Source: Clostridium sp. D33t1_170424_F3 (lineage in GTDB: Bacteria > Bacillota > Clostridia > Oscillospirales > Acutalibacteraceae). Taken from it: a stretch of DNA of 37,239 nt. Below the pieces are notes generated by a model. The model was given only the letters and a program-made list of their open reading frames with translations. It was not told the DNA's origin and made no database searches. Every line of letters begins with the position of its first letter. Position 1 is the stretch's first letter. A program made the translations under genes and the position numbers. Positions 25,406 to 33,246 of this stretch are shown one piece after another. The DNA lies in assembly GCF_015667585.1 (NCBI RefSeq), contig NZ_JADPEG010000024.1, forward strand, positions 1-37,239. The letters are read 5' to 3'.

Positions 25406-28400
25406 TTAGCCGATTGTTACCGTACAATGCTTGACGGCATTCTGGCCCGGCAAAGTGGTATACACGCCTGCGCTTGTACCCGGCGCACCAACGGCCCAGA
25501 CTCTGAAGTAGTAGTCATTGCCGATCTGCGTCACGTACTGCGTTTTCAGGACGTTGCCGTTGCCTACAGTAAAGCTCGGGACCAAACCGTTTCCGTTGAC
25601 CACGGTCATCTTGAAGCAATATGCGGCGCCTCTCTTGATCGTGAAGTCCACTGTTGTATCCGAACGGACAAACGCGGCGGCCAAACTGGAATTGGCGGCG
25701 GCGATACCGGAGGAACCATAGGTGTTGTTTCCGGTGTTCGGCGTTCTGGTACCCGTGCCTTTGTTGGTGTTCGGCGTATCGTGGTGGTCGTTGTCCTTGG
25801 TCAGGCCTTTGATGCCCTCTCGAAGTTCAGCTTCCATTTTGTCCACGTCTTCCTGCGTCGCGTTTGGATCATTGAGCGTATTGTTGGCATTCTGCAGAGT
25901 CCTCAGGAAGGTCGCAACGCTTTCTTTGGTGTAACCGGTGGTATCAATCTTCTTGGCGTCGTTCACCAGGGACTCAAGTGACGTTTTGTCCGGAATCAAA
26001 CGCAATGCGCCCATGGCTTTGGTCAGACGGTCGATCATCCGATCCACATCCGCCTTTGTTGCCGTATCGGGATCCAATTCCTTGGCGGCCTCCAAAGCGG
26101 CAAGGAATTCTTCCTGGCCGACCGGGAGGTACTGGTCCAGAATGGCAGCGACTTTTTCCGCTTCTGCAATCAGCGTGAGCAGAGTATCAAAGTTGGCCTT
26201 GTATTTTAGATTGTCGGTTGCCTGAATCAGGTTATCAACAGCTTCTTTGATTTCCTTGTCCATGGCGTTTTCATCTTCATACACGCCAATTGCTTTTTCC
26301 AAAGCCTCCATCAGGACAGCCCAGGTCTCGCTGGTGTAATCGTCTTCCTCCATCATCTCAATTGTGTCGATCTTATCCTTGAGGATGGTCTTGTCGCCCG
26401 GCTGGAAGCTCAGGTACTGCATCGCCTTGATCAACGCGCTCCATGCGTCGTCGATTTCCTTCTGGGTTGCGTCTTTCTTGGCTTCCACATCTCCTGCGTT
26501 CTTCAGCGCGTCTGCAAACTTCTGCTGCACGACCGGCAGGGAGCTTTCCAGCTCTTCGCTGCCGACCAACGCCTCCGCCTTTTCAATGACCGTACGCAGG
26601 ATCATCTTGTTGACGACGGTGAATGCAAAGTTGAGGGTGGTATCCTTGTTCGGCATGATATAATCCATTGCGAACTCGTTGACGTCGAAATCTTCATCGA
26701 CCGCAACCGCCTCGCCGTTAATGGATACGCCGGCCAGCTCTCTGCCAAGTACTCTGGGAGTAAAGCTGAGGGCCACGCTGTCGTCCGCATTGACGTCGGC
26801 GCTGTAGGAGCCGATCAGATTGGCCAGCTTCTGGTCTTCGCCGTCGACGGCCAGCTCCACGTTCCTGCCGTAGTTGACGGTCAGGTTATGGATGGATGGC
26901 GCATCCCTAAAGAGTTTTGCATCCGCGAAATTCAGGTGGCTGTAATCGCCGGCGCCGTAGCTCTGCAGGTATAGAATTAAGGAAACAGCGTTATCCGGGA
27001 TCTCTGCATCGACTTCCAGTGCATCTGCGCTGTTGGCAATGTAATATTGGCCGCTGGTGTAGATTTGTGTTTTGTTGCCCTTGGCGTCCACACTGTAAAC
27101 CACAAAGAAACCATAGGCGCCGGTAGACGTTTTGTCGTGCGCCGCAAGCGCAGTAAAGCGGGTATAATTCTTTCCTTCAATGGGGAACTCCACCTGTACG
27201 GTAGGACGCTCGACATTTCCGCCGCCCTCTGTATTGACGGAAACACCCTTATCAAAGGAAGTCATCTGACCGTTTACCTTAACTTGGATCTTGTCGCCAT
27301 TGGGCGCCTGATCCAAATAGACATATTCGGAATCCGTATCGATGAGATCGCTTGCGTATTCAGAAATGACCCAACGGTATCGGATCGTATAGGTGCTTGT
27401 TGCGCCGGACGGCATAACAGCCTTGACGACAACGCCGTTTTCAATTTGTTCAATCTGTACATCGACATTGGAATTGGCCGCGGTGACGTCGACCACGGGC
27501 TCCTGTCCAACCTCGATCTCGACCGTGTACTCGCTGATCATCGGATCAAATCCGGAGATGGATTTTCCATTGACTTTAATGTCATTGATCAGATAAACGG
27601 CGATATTGGGCACAAAAGCAATCTTGCTTTCCGCCATCTTGTCCGTATCGGCCACGATGGGGGAAATCTTAAAGGTATGCGTATAGGATTTATCCGTATC
27701 CAGACGGTAGGGAGCGAGCGGAACCTGGCCCGCAAAGGCTGTGTTGCTGACGCCGCGCTGCTTGTAATCGATGCACCAGATGGTATCGTCGCGCATCGGG
27801 AGCTGGTACGGATGCCTGTAGGTCGGGTTGTTGTAGGAACCGCTGTTGAGTTCTTCCGCCGTGTAATGCAGTGCGGAGGTCTCCATAACGCCGTCGGCGG
27901 TGACCAGCAGGCCGTTGCCTTTGTCGTTGGTCAGAGAAGTCCAGCGCACGTCGGTGCGGTTGCCGTTTTCCTGCGGACGCATCAGTTTGTATTCAAATTG
28001 CTCGTCCACTGTGCTCTGGTATACGCCGATCTTGGAACCGGTCTTACGATCGCAGTAGTTCTCGTCCGGGCCGCGTCCATAGTATTCCAGATTCTCATAG
28101 CCTTCGGCAACCTGCATGCGCATACCGACCTTCGGTAGAGCAGCCTGGTTTCCGTCGCCGGGAGCAAAGTTGCTTTTGGGAACAAACAGGTTGTTGACGA
28201 CGATTTCGCCGTTGCTGTAAATGTCGTAGGTGACAAAGTTGGATGCGTCGACCGGAAGGTCTTCAGAGATTGCGACGGAAATCATTTTGTTGGTATTGTT
28301 CTTCTCAATCTTGACCTGTACATTGGACATATTGTCTTCAACGTTTTTCAGGCCGGCGGGGAAGGTGTTGGTGGTGTCATTATAGGTCTGCGCTCTCCAG

Positions 28401-31400
28401 TAGCTGGGAACCGGACCCTTTTCCAATACGGTTTCACCTGCGACGGAATAGTTGGTGATGACGCCGGATTCCTTATCCATGGAGATGGAGAAAGTCTGGC
28501 CAGCGGCGGTGACGCCTTCCATCTTCAGCTCTTTATCCGTATCGGTTACAGCTGTAAATTCTGCCATTGCGTCAAGGTCGATGCCGTCCTGCGCGCCGGT
28601 TTGGAAAGTAAGCGGGAGCTGCTCAAAGGCAAGCTCGTCGCCCGCGTTTGCCCAGGCATTGTCTTCCTTGTATTGAACGCTGAATTCCAACATGTAGTCA
28701 GAACCCGCTTTTGCAGTGAATTCCGGCAGTTCCAGCTGGACGGTCTTTTCTGTGAGGGCGGGGATGCTCTCCGCGATTGTTCCCTCTGCGATGACGGTCG
28801 TGGTATCTTCCGTCAGTTTCCAGAGAATGTCATAGTTTGTCAAATTGGTGTTTTCAAATTCGTTGACAATGCGGACTTCGCCGTCAACCGCTTTGCCGTC
28901 GTCATAGAAGTTGACCTGCTGGTGAACCTTGCGGACTTCAACCAGTTTCGGGCTGGCGGTACGGTCTGCATAGGCAACGCCGTTGGCGCAGAACGCGTCG
29001 TCATTGTAATTCTTGTCGATCCAGTCGCCGCCGAAGCCCCAATAATTGTTGCCCAGCTTATCCTGGAGCCAATCGTAATTGGTGGATTTGGCGACCATTT
29101 CGTCTTCGCCGAAGTCTATCCAGTAAACGACGTTTTCATCGTCTCTGGTGCGGTCGGCAGATTGGATTTCTTCCTTGGTCAACGCGGTCTGATAAACGCG
29201 GACGCCGTCAATCGCACCGGTAAAGATGCGGCTGGATGCCGCAGAGTCAAGACCGAGCGTCAATATGTCGTTGGAAGCGTCGAAAGGCGCGTTGGCAGTG
29301 GTGGATTTGGCGCCGGTGTTTTCCAGTTCCTCGCCGTCCCAGTAGATATGCAGGCTCTTGTCCGCCTCTACAACGCCGACGATCTGGTGCCAGTTGCCGT
29401 CCAGGTAGTTATCCGGCAGCGCCGCGGTTGCGGTACCCTTCTGCCAGCCGTCTACAAAGAGCTCGAAGACCTTGTTGGCGGATCTGCCATTGATCTTCAG
29501 GCCCCAGCCGTTATCGCCGGTGGAGATATAACCCTGGTCGCCGGAAGAGGGGATATTGGCGGGCTTGATCCAGGCTTCGAGGGTGAGGGAATCTCCCTTT
29601 GCCTTCAGGTTTGTGCCGCGGGAAACGCTGAGATAGCCGCCCTTTTCCGCCTTGGTCCCATTGCGGCCTTCTACCCAGGCAGCGCCGCTGCTCGGGACGG
29701 CCTCGGTGCCGGTCTTTGCGTCGGCTACTTTGTAGGTAACGACGTTATCCGGTACGGGCGTCTCAATGGACTGATCGATCCAGTCCCAAATGAAGCCGCC
29801 CTGCGAGTTGCTGTAGGCGCGGGTGACATCCCAATACTCTTTGAAGTTGCCCAAAGCAGTTCCCATTGCATGCGCATATTCAGACTGAATATACGGGCAC
29901 TTGTTGTTGGTATTCCTCGCGTAGCTTTCGATGCTGGAGGGAGCCGGATACTGCGTGCTGTACATATCAACGATATTACGGCTGCGCTCACTGTAATCCA
30001 TCGGGTCCGCACTGTTGCTGGATTTGTAATAGTAGTGGCCATAATAGCCGCTGGATTCTCTTTCATACTTTCTCAGACGGCCCGGGTCGCGTTCCAGCAG
30101 ATACTGGGAGGTTACCCAGAAGCAGTAGTTGTCGTCTAAAGGTACGGAAGTATAGGTTGCCTCATTGCCCAGAGACCACATGATGATGGACGGGTGGTTC
30201 TTGTAGCGCTCCGACATGTTAATCGTGCGGTAGAAGACCGGGGAGACCCATTCCTTATGGCCGGACGGGATGGCACCGCCGGAGCTGGGGGCAAACGCGC
30301 CTCTGTGGGATTCTATATTTGCTTCCGCGCAGACATAGATGCCCAGTTCGTCGGACAGCTCGTACAAAATCTTGTCGTTGGGATAGTGGGAGGTACGGAT
30401 AGCGTTGACATTGTACTGTTTCATCAGCAGAAGCTCTTCAATGTAGCCCTGACGGTCCACAGCATGGCCTTTTTCAATATCCGTATCGTGGCGGTTGACG
30501 CCGCGGAGCGTGATCTTTTCGCCGTTGATCTGCATTTGCTCCTGGCCATATTCATTAATGTTGACTTTATAGATTTCACGGAAGCCGACGCGCTGTGCAA
30601 CGGTTTCCATGACGGTTCCGTCTTTTGCCTTCAGCTCAATAAGCAACAGGTAAAGGTTTGGCGTATCCGGGAACCACTTGGCCGGATTGGTCACATCAAT
30701 GGAACCCTTTGTGGTGATACCGGTGCCCGCGACCTTTGCCAGGAATGCTTCCTTATCCATCTCTTTGCTGGAGGCGGTTGCGGGAATGGTAACCGCGGGA
30801 AGCTGTGCTTCACCGATTTGGGCGCCGTCCATATCGAACAGCGTGGCGTCTACGGAGTAGTCGCCGGCTTCCGCGTTATGCAGGCCGCGAACGTCCACTT
30901 CCAGGTTCAGGGTGGCATCGCTGTTTACGTCTGTCCGGTCTTCCAAAGTAGTTTTAACAAAGAAGTCGCGGATTTCAACCGCATCCTTGGAATAGAGGTA
31001 GACGTCTCTGTAAATACCGCTCAGACGAATATAGTCCTGATTCTCCAGATAACTGCCGATGGACCAGCGGTGTACCTTCAATGCCAGGGTGTTTTCTTCG
31101 CCCGCGGGTTTCAGGTATGGGGTCAGGTTGAAGTCGTGGGCAGTGAAGCTGTCGGTGGAATAGCCGACGTATTCGCCGTTGACATACAGATAATAAGCCG
31201 ATTCCACACTCTGGAAGGAGATGAAAATTTCTCTTCCATCCCAGTCTTTGGGCGTGGTAAAGGTCGTCCGATAGTAACCGACCGGGTTGTACACCGTCGG
31301 CGCATGGGGATTGACATAGTCGATGCGCTCAAAGTTATCGGTGCCACCCAGGCTGCCCCACGGATAGCCGTGGTTGGTATACATAGGCTCATCATACTTA

Positions 31401-31849
31401 AAATTGCCGTCTTCATCCTTATAGGTCTGCCATGCCTGCGGCACGTGCTCCGGATTGAAATCCGCCGCCGCGGCTTCATCCAGTTCCGCCGCCAAGTAAG
31501 CGGCGTCTTTCTCGATCGCTTCGGCGGGCGTCTGTACTAAGGTAAAGTCCCAATCTTTTCCACTTAACAGCTGGTAGTAAGCAGAGCCTTCCTTATCGTC
31601 CAAAACAGAGGCCTCATTTTCCAATGCTGTTTCCGTGTCCTCATAAGGGATGAACTGTGCATGATACGGCTCCTGATTTTCAGCGGGCGTTTCAATTTGG
31701 TCGTACCATAATTCTCCCGCAAACGGGCTGTCCTGCGCAGCGTTTGGAGCGGTCACCGCAAGCGCCGCGCTGCAAGTGTTGAGAGTGAGCATGCCTGCCA
31801 GCACCAGAGAGAGAATATGCCGGAACGGTTTCTTTGAACTTGCTTTCAA
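25406..31849 (-). CDS. Secreted GH2 beta-galactosidase-like enzyme with inserted LamG domain and FIVAR tail
   Basis: 2147 residues, starting at TTG 31849 (AAGGAGG eight bases upstream). Signal peptide 1-32. LacZ-type jelly roll and Ig domains precede the GH2 TIM barrel, with acid/base Glu563 (SLGNEATY) and nucleophile Glu657 (QSEYAHAMG). A LamG/concanavalin-like domain (about 705-900) interrupts the barrel between FIWDWIDQSIE and WGFGGDWIDKNYNDDAFCANG. Then come a Bgal-small-N-type domain (about 1098-1396), an Ig-like domain, an NPCBM-like region (about 1500-1650), a beta sandwich, four FIVAR-like helical repeats (about 1750-2015), a Thr/Asn/Gly linker and a C-terminal module (2050-2147). It probably removes terminal beta-galactose from glycans outside the cell. 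No LPxTG or SLH anchor. It lies downstream of a two-component system. Confidence 0.93.
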   Translation of the reverse strand: MKASSKKPFRHILSLVLAGMLTLNTCSAALAVTAPNAAQDSPFAGELWYDQIETPAENQEPYHAQFIPYEDTETALENEASVLDDKEGSAYYQLLSGKDWDFTLVQTPAEAIEKDAAYLAAELDEAAAADFNPEHVPQAWQTYKDEDGNFKYDEPMYTNHGYPWGSLGGTDNFERIDYVNPHAPTVYNPVGYYRTTFTTPKDWDGREIFISFQSVESAYYLYVNGEYVGYSTDSFTAHDFNLTPYLKPAGEENTLALKVHRWSIGSYLENQDYIRLSGIYRDVYLYSKDAVEIRDFFVKTTLEDRTDVNSDATLNLEVDVRGLHNAEAGDYSVDATLFDMDGAQIGEAQLPAVTIPATASSKEMDKEAFLAKVAGTGITTKGSIDVTNPAKWFPDTPNLYLLLIELKAKDGTVMETVAQRVGFREIYKVNINEYGQEQMQINGEKITLRGVNRHDTDIEKGHAVDRQGYIEELLLMKQYNVNAIRTSHYPNDKILYELSDELGIYVCAEANIESHRGAFAPSSGGAIPSGHKEWVSPVFYRTINMSERYKNHPSIIMWSLGNEATYTSVPLDDNYCFWVTSQYLLERDPGRLRKYERESSGYYGHYYYKSSNSADPMDYSERSRNIVDMYSTQYPAPSSIESYARNTNNKCPYIQSEYAHAMGTALGNFKEYWDVTRAYSNSQGGFIWDWIDQSIETPVPDNVVTYKVADAKTGTEAVPSSGAAWVEGRNGTKAEKGGYLSVSRGTNLKAKGDSLTLEAWIKPANIPSSGDQGYISTGDNGWGLKINGRSANKVFELFVDGWQKGTATAALPDNYLDGNWHQIVGVVEADKSLHIYWDGEELENTGAKSTTANAPFDASNDILTLGLDSAASSRIFTGAIDGVRVYQTALTKEEIQSADRTRDDENVVYWIDFGEDEMVAKSTNYDWLQDKLGNNYWGFGGDWIDKNYNDDAFCANGVAYADRTASPKLVEVRKVHQQVNFYDDGKAVDGEVRIVNEFENTNLTNYDILWKLTEDTTTVIAEGTIAESIPALTEKTVQLELPEFTAKAGSDYMLEFSVQYKEDNAWANAGDELAFEQLPLTFQTGAQDGIDLDAMAEFTAVTDTDKELKMEGVTAAGQTFSISMDKESGVITNYSVAGETVLEKGPVPSYWRAQTYNDTTNTFPAGLKNVEDNMSNVQVKIEKNNTNKMISVAISEDLPVDASNFVTYDIYSNGEIVVNNLFVPKSNFAPGDGNQAALPKVGMRMQVAEGYENLEYYGRGPDENYCDRKTGSKIGVYQSTVDEQFEYKLMRPQENGNRTDVRWTSLTNDKGNGLLVTADGVMETSALHYTAEELNSGSYNNPTYRHPYQLPMRDDTIWCIDYKQRGVSNTAFAGQVPLAPYRLDTDKSYTHTFKISPIVADTDKMAESKIAFVPNIAVYLINDIKVNGKSISGFDPMISEYTVEIEVGQEPVVDVTAANSNVDVQIEQIENGVVVKAVMPSGATSTYTIRYRWVISEYASDLIDTDSEYVYLDQAPNGDKIQVKVNGQMTSFDKGVSVNTEGGGNVERPTVQVEFPIEGKNYTRFTALAAHDKTSTGAYGFFVVYSVDAKGNKTQIYTSGQYYIANSADALEVDAEIPDNAVSLILYLQSYGAGDYSHLNFADAKLFRDAPSIHNLTVNYGRNVELAVDGEDQKLANLIGSYSADVNADDSVALSFTPRVLGRELAGVSINGEAVAVDEDFDVNEFAMDYIMPNKDTTLNFAFTVVNKMILRTVIEKAEALVGSEELESSLPVVQQKFADALKNAGDVEAKKDATQKEIDDAWSALIKAMQYLSFQPGDKTILKDKIDTIEMMEEDDYTSETWAVLMEALEKAIGVYEDENAMDKEIKEAVDNLIQATDNLKYKANFDTLLTLIAEAEKVAAILDQYLPVGQEEFLAALEAAKELDPDTATKADVDRMIDRLTKAMGALRLIPDKTSLESLVNDAKKIDTTGYTKESVATFLRTLQNANNTLNDPNATQEDVDKMEAELREGIKGLTKDNDHHDTPNTNKGTGTRTPNTGNNTYGSSGIAAANSSLAAAFVRSDTTVDFTIKRGAAYCFKMTVVNGNGLVPSFTVGNGNVLKTQYVTQIGNDYYFRVWAVGAPGTSAGVYTTLPGQNAVKHCTVTIG

Positions 31850-31911
31850 CTTTCACGCCTCCTTGCAAACTTTCTTCCACATTCCAAATCCAATTGCAAT
31901 TTTAAGAGCAT

Positions 31912-31947
31912 TTTCCGTGTGTTTTCCATATGGAAAACAGGCGGAAA
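31912..31947. promoter_or_regulatory. 36-bp interrupted palindrome in the GH2 leader
   Basis: The core TGTTTTCCATATGGAAAACA (31920-31939) is a perfect 20-bp palindrome; it extends to 36 bp (31912-31947) with two mismatches per arm. It ends 63 bases before the TTG start. It may be an operator (roadblock position) or an mRNA hairpin. Confidence 0.6.
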
Positions 31948-32021
31948 GCCTCTTAATGAACGGTTGGTTCTTTTCTGAGCTCATTGTGCGTCAGTGCTGA
32001 TTTCACTCCTTTTTTGACAAA

Positions 32022-32051
32022 TATAAACAATGAACATAAGATAAAAACCAA
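32022..32051 (-). promoter_or_regulatory. Probable weak promoter of the 2147-residue GH2 gene
   Basis: On the minus strand TTGGTT (32051-32046), 18 bases, TTTATA (32027-32022). Both boxes are imperfect, as in activator-dependent promoters. The region is AT-rich, so other choices (for example TTGAAA with TAATAT further upstream) are possible. Confidence 0.4.
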
Positions 32052-32058
32052 TTTTATT

Positions 32059-32094
32059 GTGATTTTAGATTAAACGATTTTGGCGTGATTTTAG
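32059..32094 (-). promoter_or_regulatory. Direct repeats upstream of the GH2 promoter, candidate activator site
   Basis: On the minus strand CTAAAATC (32094-32087), CCAAAATC (32083-32076) and CTAAAATC (32068-32061) follow one another at steps of 11 and 15 bp. The outer two share ten bases (CTAAAATCAC). They end eight bases before the -35 box. Direct repeats at such spacing suit OmpR/SARP-type winged helices like that of the neighbouring response regulator. Confidence 0.45.
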
Positions 32095-32172
32095 TGGTTA
32101 TTTAGAATATATTAGTTATATCGTATAATATTTTTCAATTTAATTGATAAGTTTTATTGATAATAAGCTAAC

Positions 32173-32205
32173 AAAAAGCATCGGTTTACTCTGTGAACCG
32201 ATGCT
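32173..32205 (-). terminator. Terminator downstream of the two-component system
   Basis: A perfect 10-bp stem AGCATCGGTT/AACCGATGCT (32177-32186 with 32196-32205), followed on the minus strand by TTTTG. It is 213 bases beyond the response-regulator stop codon. Confidence 0.8.
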
Positions 32206-32418
32206 CTCATAGAACAAATGTCTGATATTCTGGACGACATTTTCTGTATGTTGGCATACGGACGGCCGTCTGTCAACATACAGCAGAGTTTTTATACAAC
32301 CGGTTCCCTCCCGGACGGTTGCACCAATATCTTTTAATGCCGGTGAATGTCCAGCACGTGCACGGAAGCATCAGTGCGGTTCACTAAAATTCTCCCAGCT
32401 TTTTTTATAGAATGGTAT
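32206..32418 (-). other. Long structured 3' untranslated region after the response regulator
   Basis: No gene here. On the minus strand the RNA can form three hairpins before the terminator: GTGAA/TTCAC with inner GCAC/GTGC (32384-32343), CAACCG/CGGTTG (32321-32298), and a 40-base hairpin with ten-base arms (32283-32244). It could be a 3'-derived small RNA or simply a processed tail. Confidence 0.4.
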
Positions 32419-33246
32419 TTACACACACGCCTGTGGATTTTTTTCCAAGATCAATTCCACTTTGCGCTGTATGCTTGGCAGCAGTTCTTCCGCCCAGGAG
32501 TATTCAAACAGAAATTCCCCTGTAAAGGAGGCCGCCGCGCGTGCATCCCCGTTCAGTACGCGAAAGTAGTCGCAGTCGAACGGCTCACAGTTGACGCCCA
32601 GCTTACCGCGCACGGAGATCAACGTTTCTCCAAGGCCCGCTTTTTCCAGGGCTTGACGCAGATACATGCATGCTTTGCGGTACTTTCCTTTTACCTTGCT
32701 GTCGTATTGTTCCTCTTCCCAGAGCGTCCCGATGATGAAGTCCATGTCCGACAGCGCGCCGCTCTGGCTGATTAAAAGGGCAAACAGTTCTTTGGCCTTA
32801 TGGCTTTTAAAATCAACCGGCGTGTCGTCCACAAAAAGGCCGAAGCGGCCAAACGTGCGAATGACCGCCTTCTTTTGCTCAACTGGCTTTGCAATACGCC
32901 GCACCCGGTCGATGATCTTCTGGATTGACTCGCGTTCAAATGGTTTTAGAATATAGCCGTATGCGTCCGCGTTAAAGGCGTCAAAGGCATATTTTTTGAA
33001 GCCCGTTACAAAAACGATTGCGATTTTTTCGTTGATGGCGTGCAGGCGGTGCGCCAGTTCCAATCCCTGAATGCCCGGCATTTCTATATCCAGAAAGGCG
33101 AGATCTACAGGATGGGATTCTGCGTAGGAAAGCGCCTCCGCAGCGTTTAAGAAAACCCCGGCAATTTCCAGGCCCGAGATCTGTCCGCAGGTGTCTGCTA
33201 GTTCTTCGGCAGCCAGCGGTTCGTCGTCAACAATCAGGATCTTCAT
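32419..33246 (-). CDS. Response regulator with SARP/OmpR-like output domain
   Basis: A 275-residue protein. Residues 1-118 are a receiver domain: acidic pair Asp7-Asp8, phosphoacceptor Asp53 (LAFLDIEMPG), the FVTG Thr and LKPF Lys. The C-terminal part (from about 128: IRTFGRFGLFVDDTPVDFKSHKAKELFALL) is an OmpR-like winged helix of the SARP type, followed by a short helical region. It overlaps the kinase gene by 20 bases, so the two are a cotranslated pair. The gene lies immediately upstream of the 2147-residue GH2 gene, its most likely target, and direct repeats there suit this class of DNA-binding domain. Targets are inference. Confidence 0.9.
   Translation of the reverse strand: MKILIVDDEPLAAEELADTCGQISGLEIAGVFLNAAEALSYAESHPVDLAFLDIEMPGIQGLELAHRLHAINEKIAIVFVTGFKKYAFDAFNADAYGYILKPFERESIQKIIDRVRRIAKPVEQKKAVIRTFGRFGLFVDDTPVDFKSHKAKELFALLISQSGALSDMDFIIGTLWEEEQYDSKVKGKYRKACMYLRQALEKAGLGETLISVRGKLGVNCEPFDCDYFRVLNGDARAAASFTGEFLFEYSWAEELLPSIQRKVELILEKNPQACV

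Noticed and set aside
28601-30139. 512-codon plus-strand frame opposite the 2147-residue GH2 gene
   Set aside because: Antisense shadow of the catalytic region, without its own signals.
31853-31984. 43-codon minus-strand frame ending four bases before the large GH2 start
   Set aside because: It could be a translationally coupled leader, but it lacks a ribosome-binding site at a usable distance and its middle is the leader palindrome.
32244-32283. 40-base hairpin as a plus-strand terminator
   Set aside because: AGTTTTT follows it on the plus strand, but no plus-strand gene or promoter lies upstream; it is better read as part of the minus-strand 3' region.
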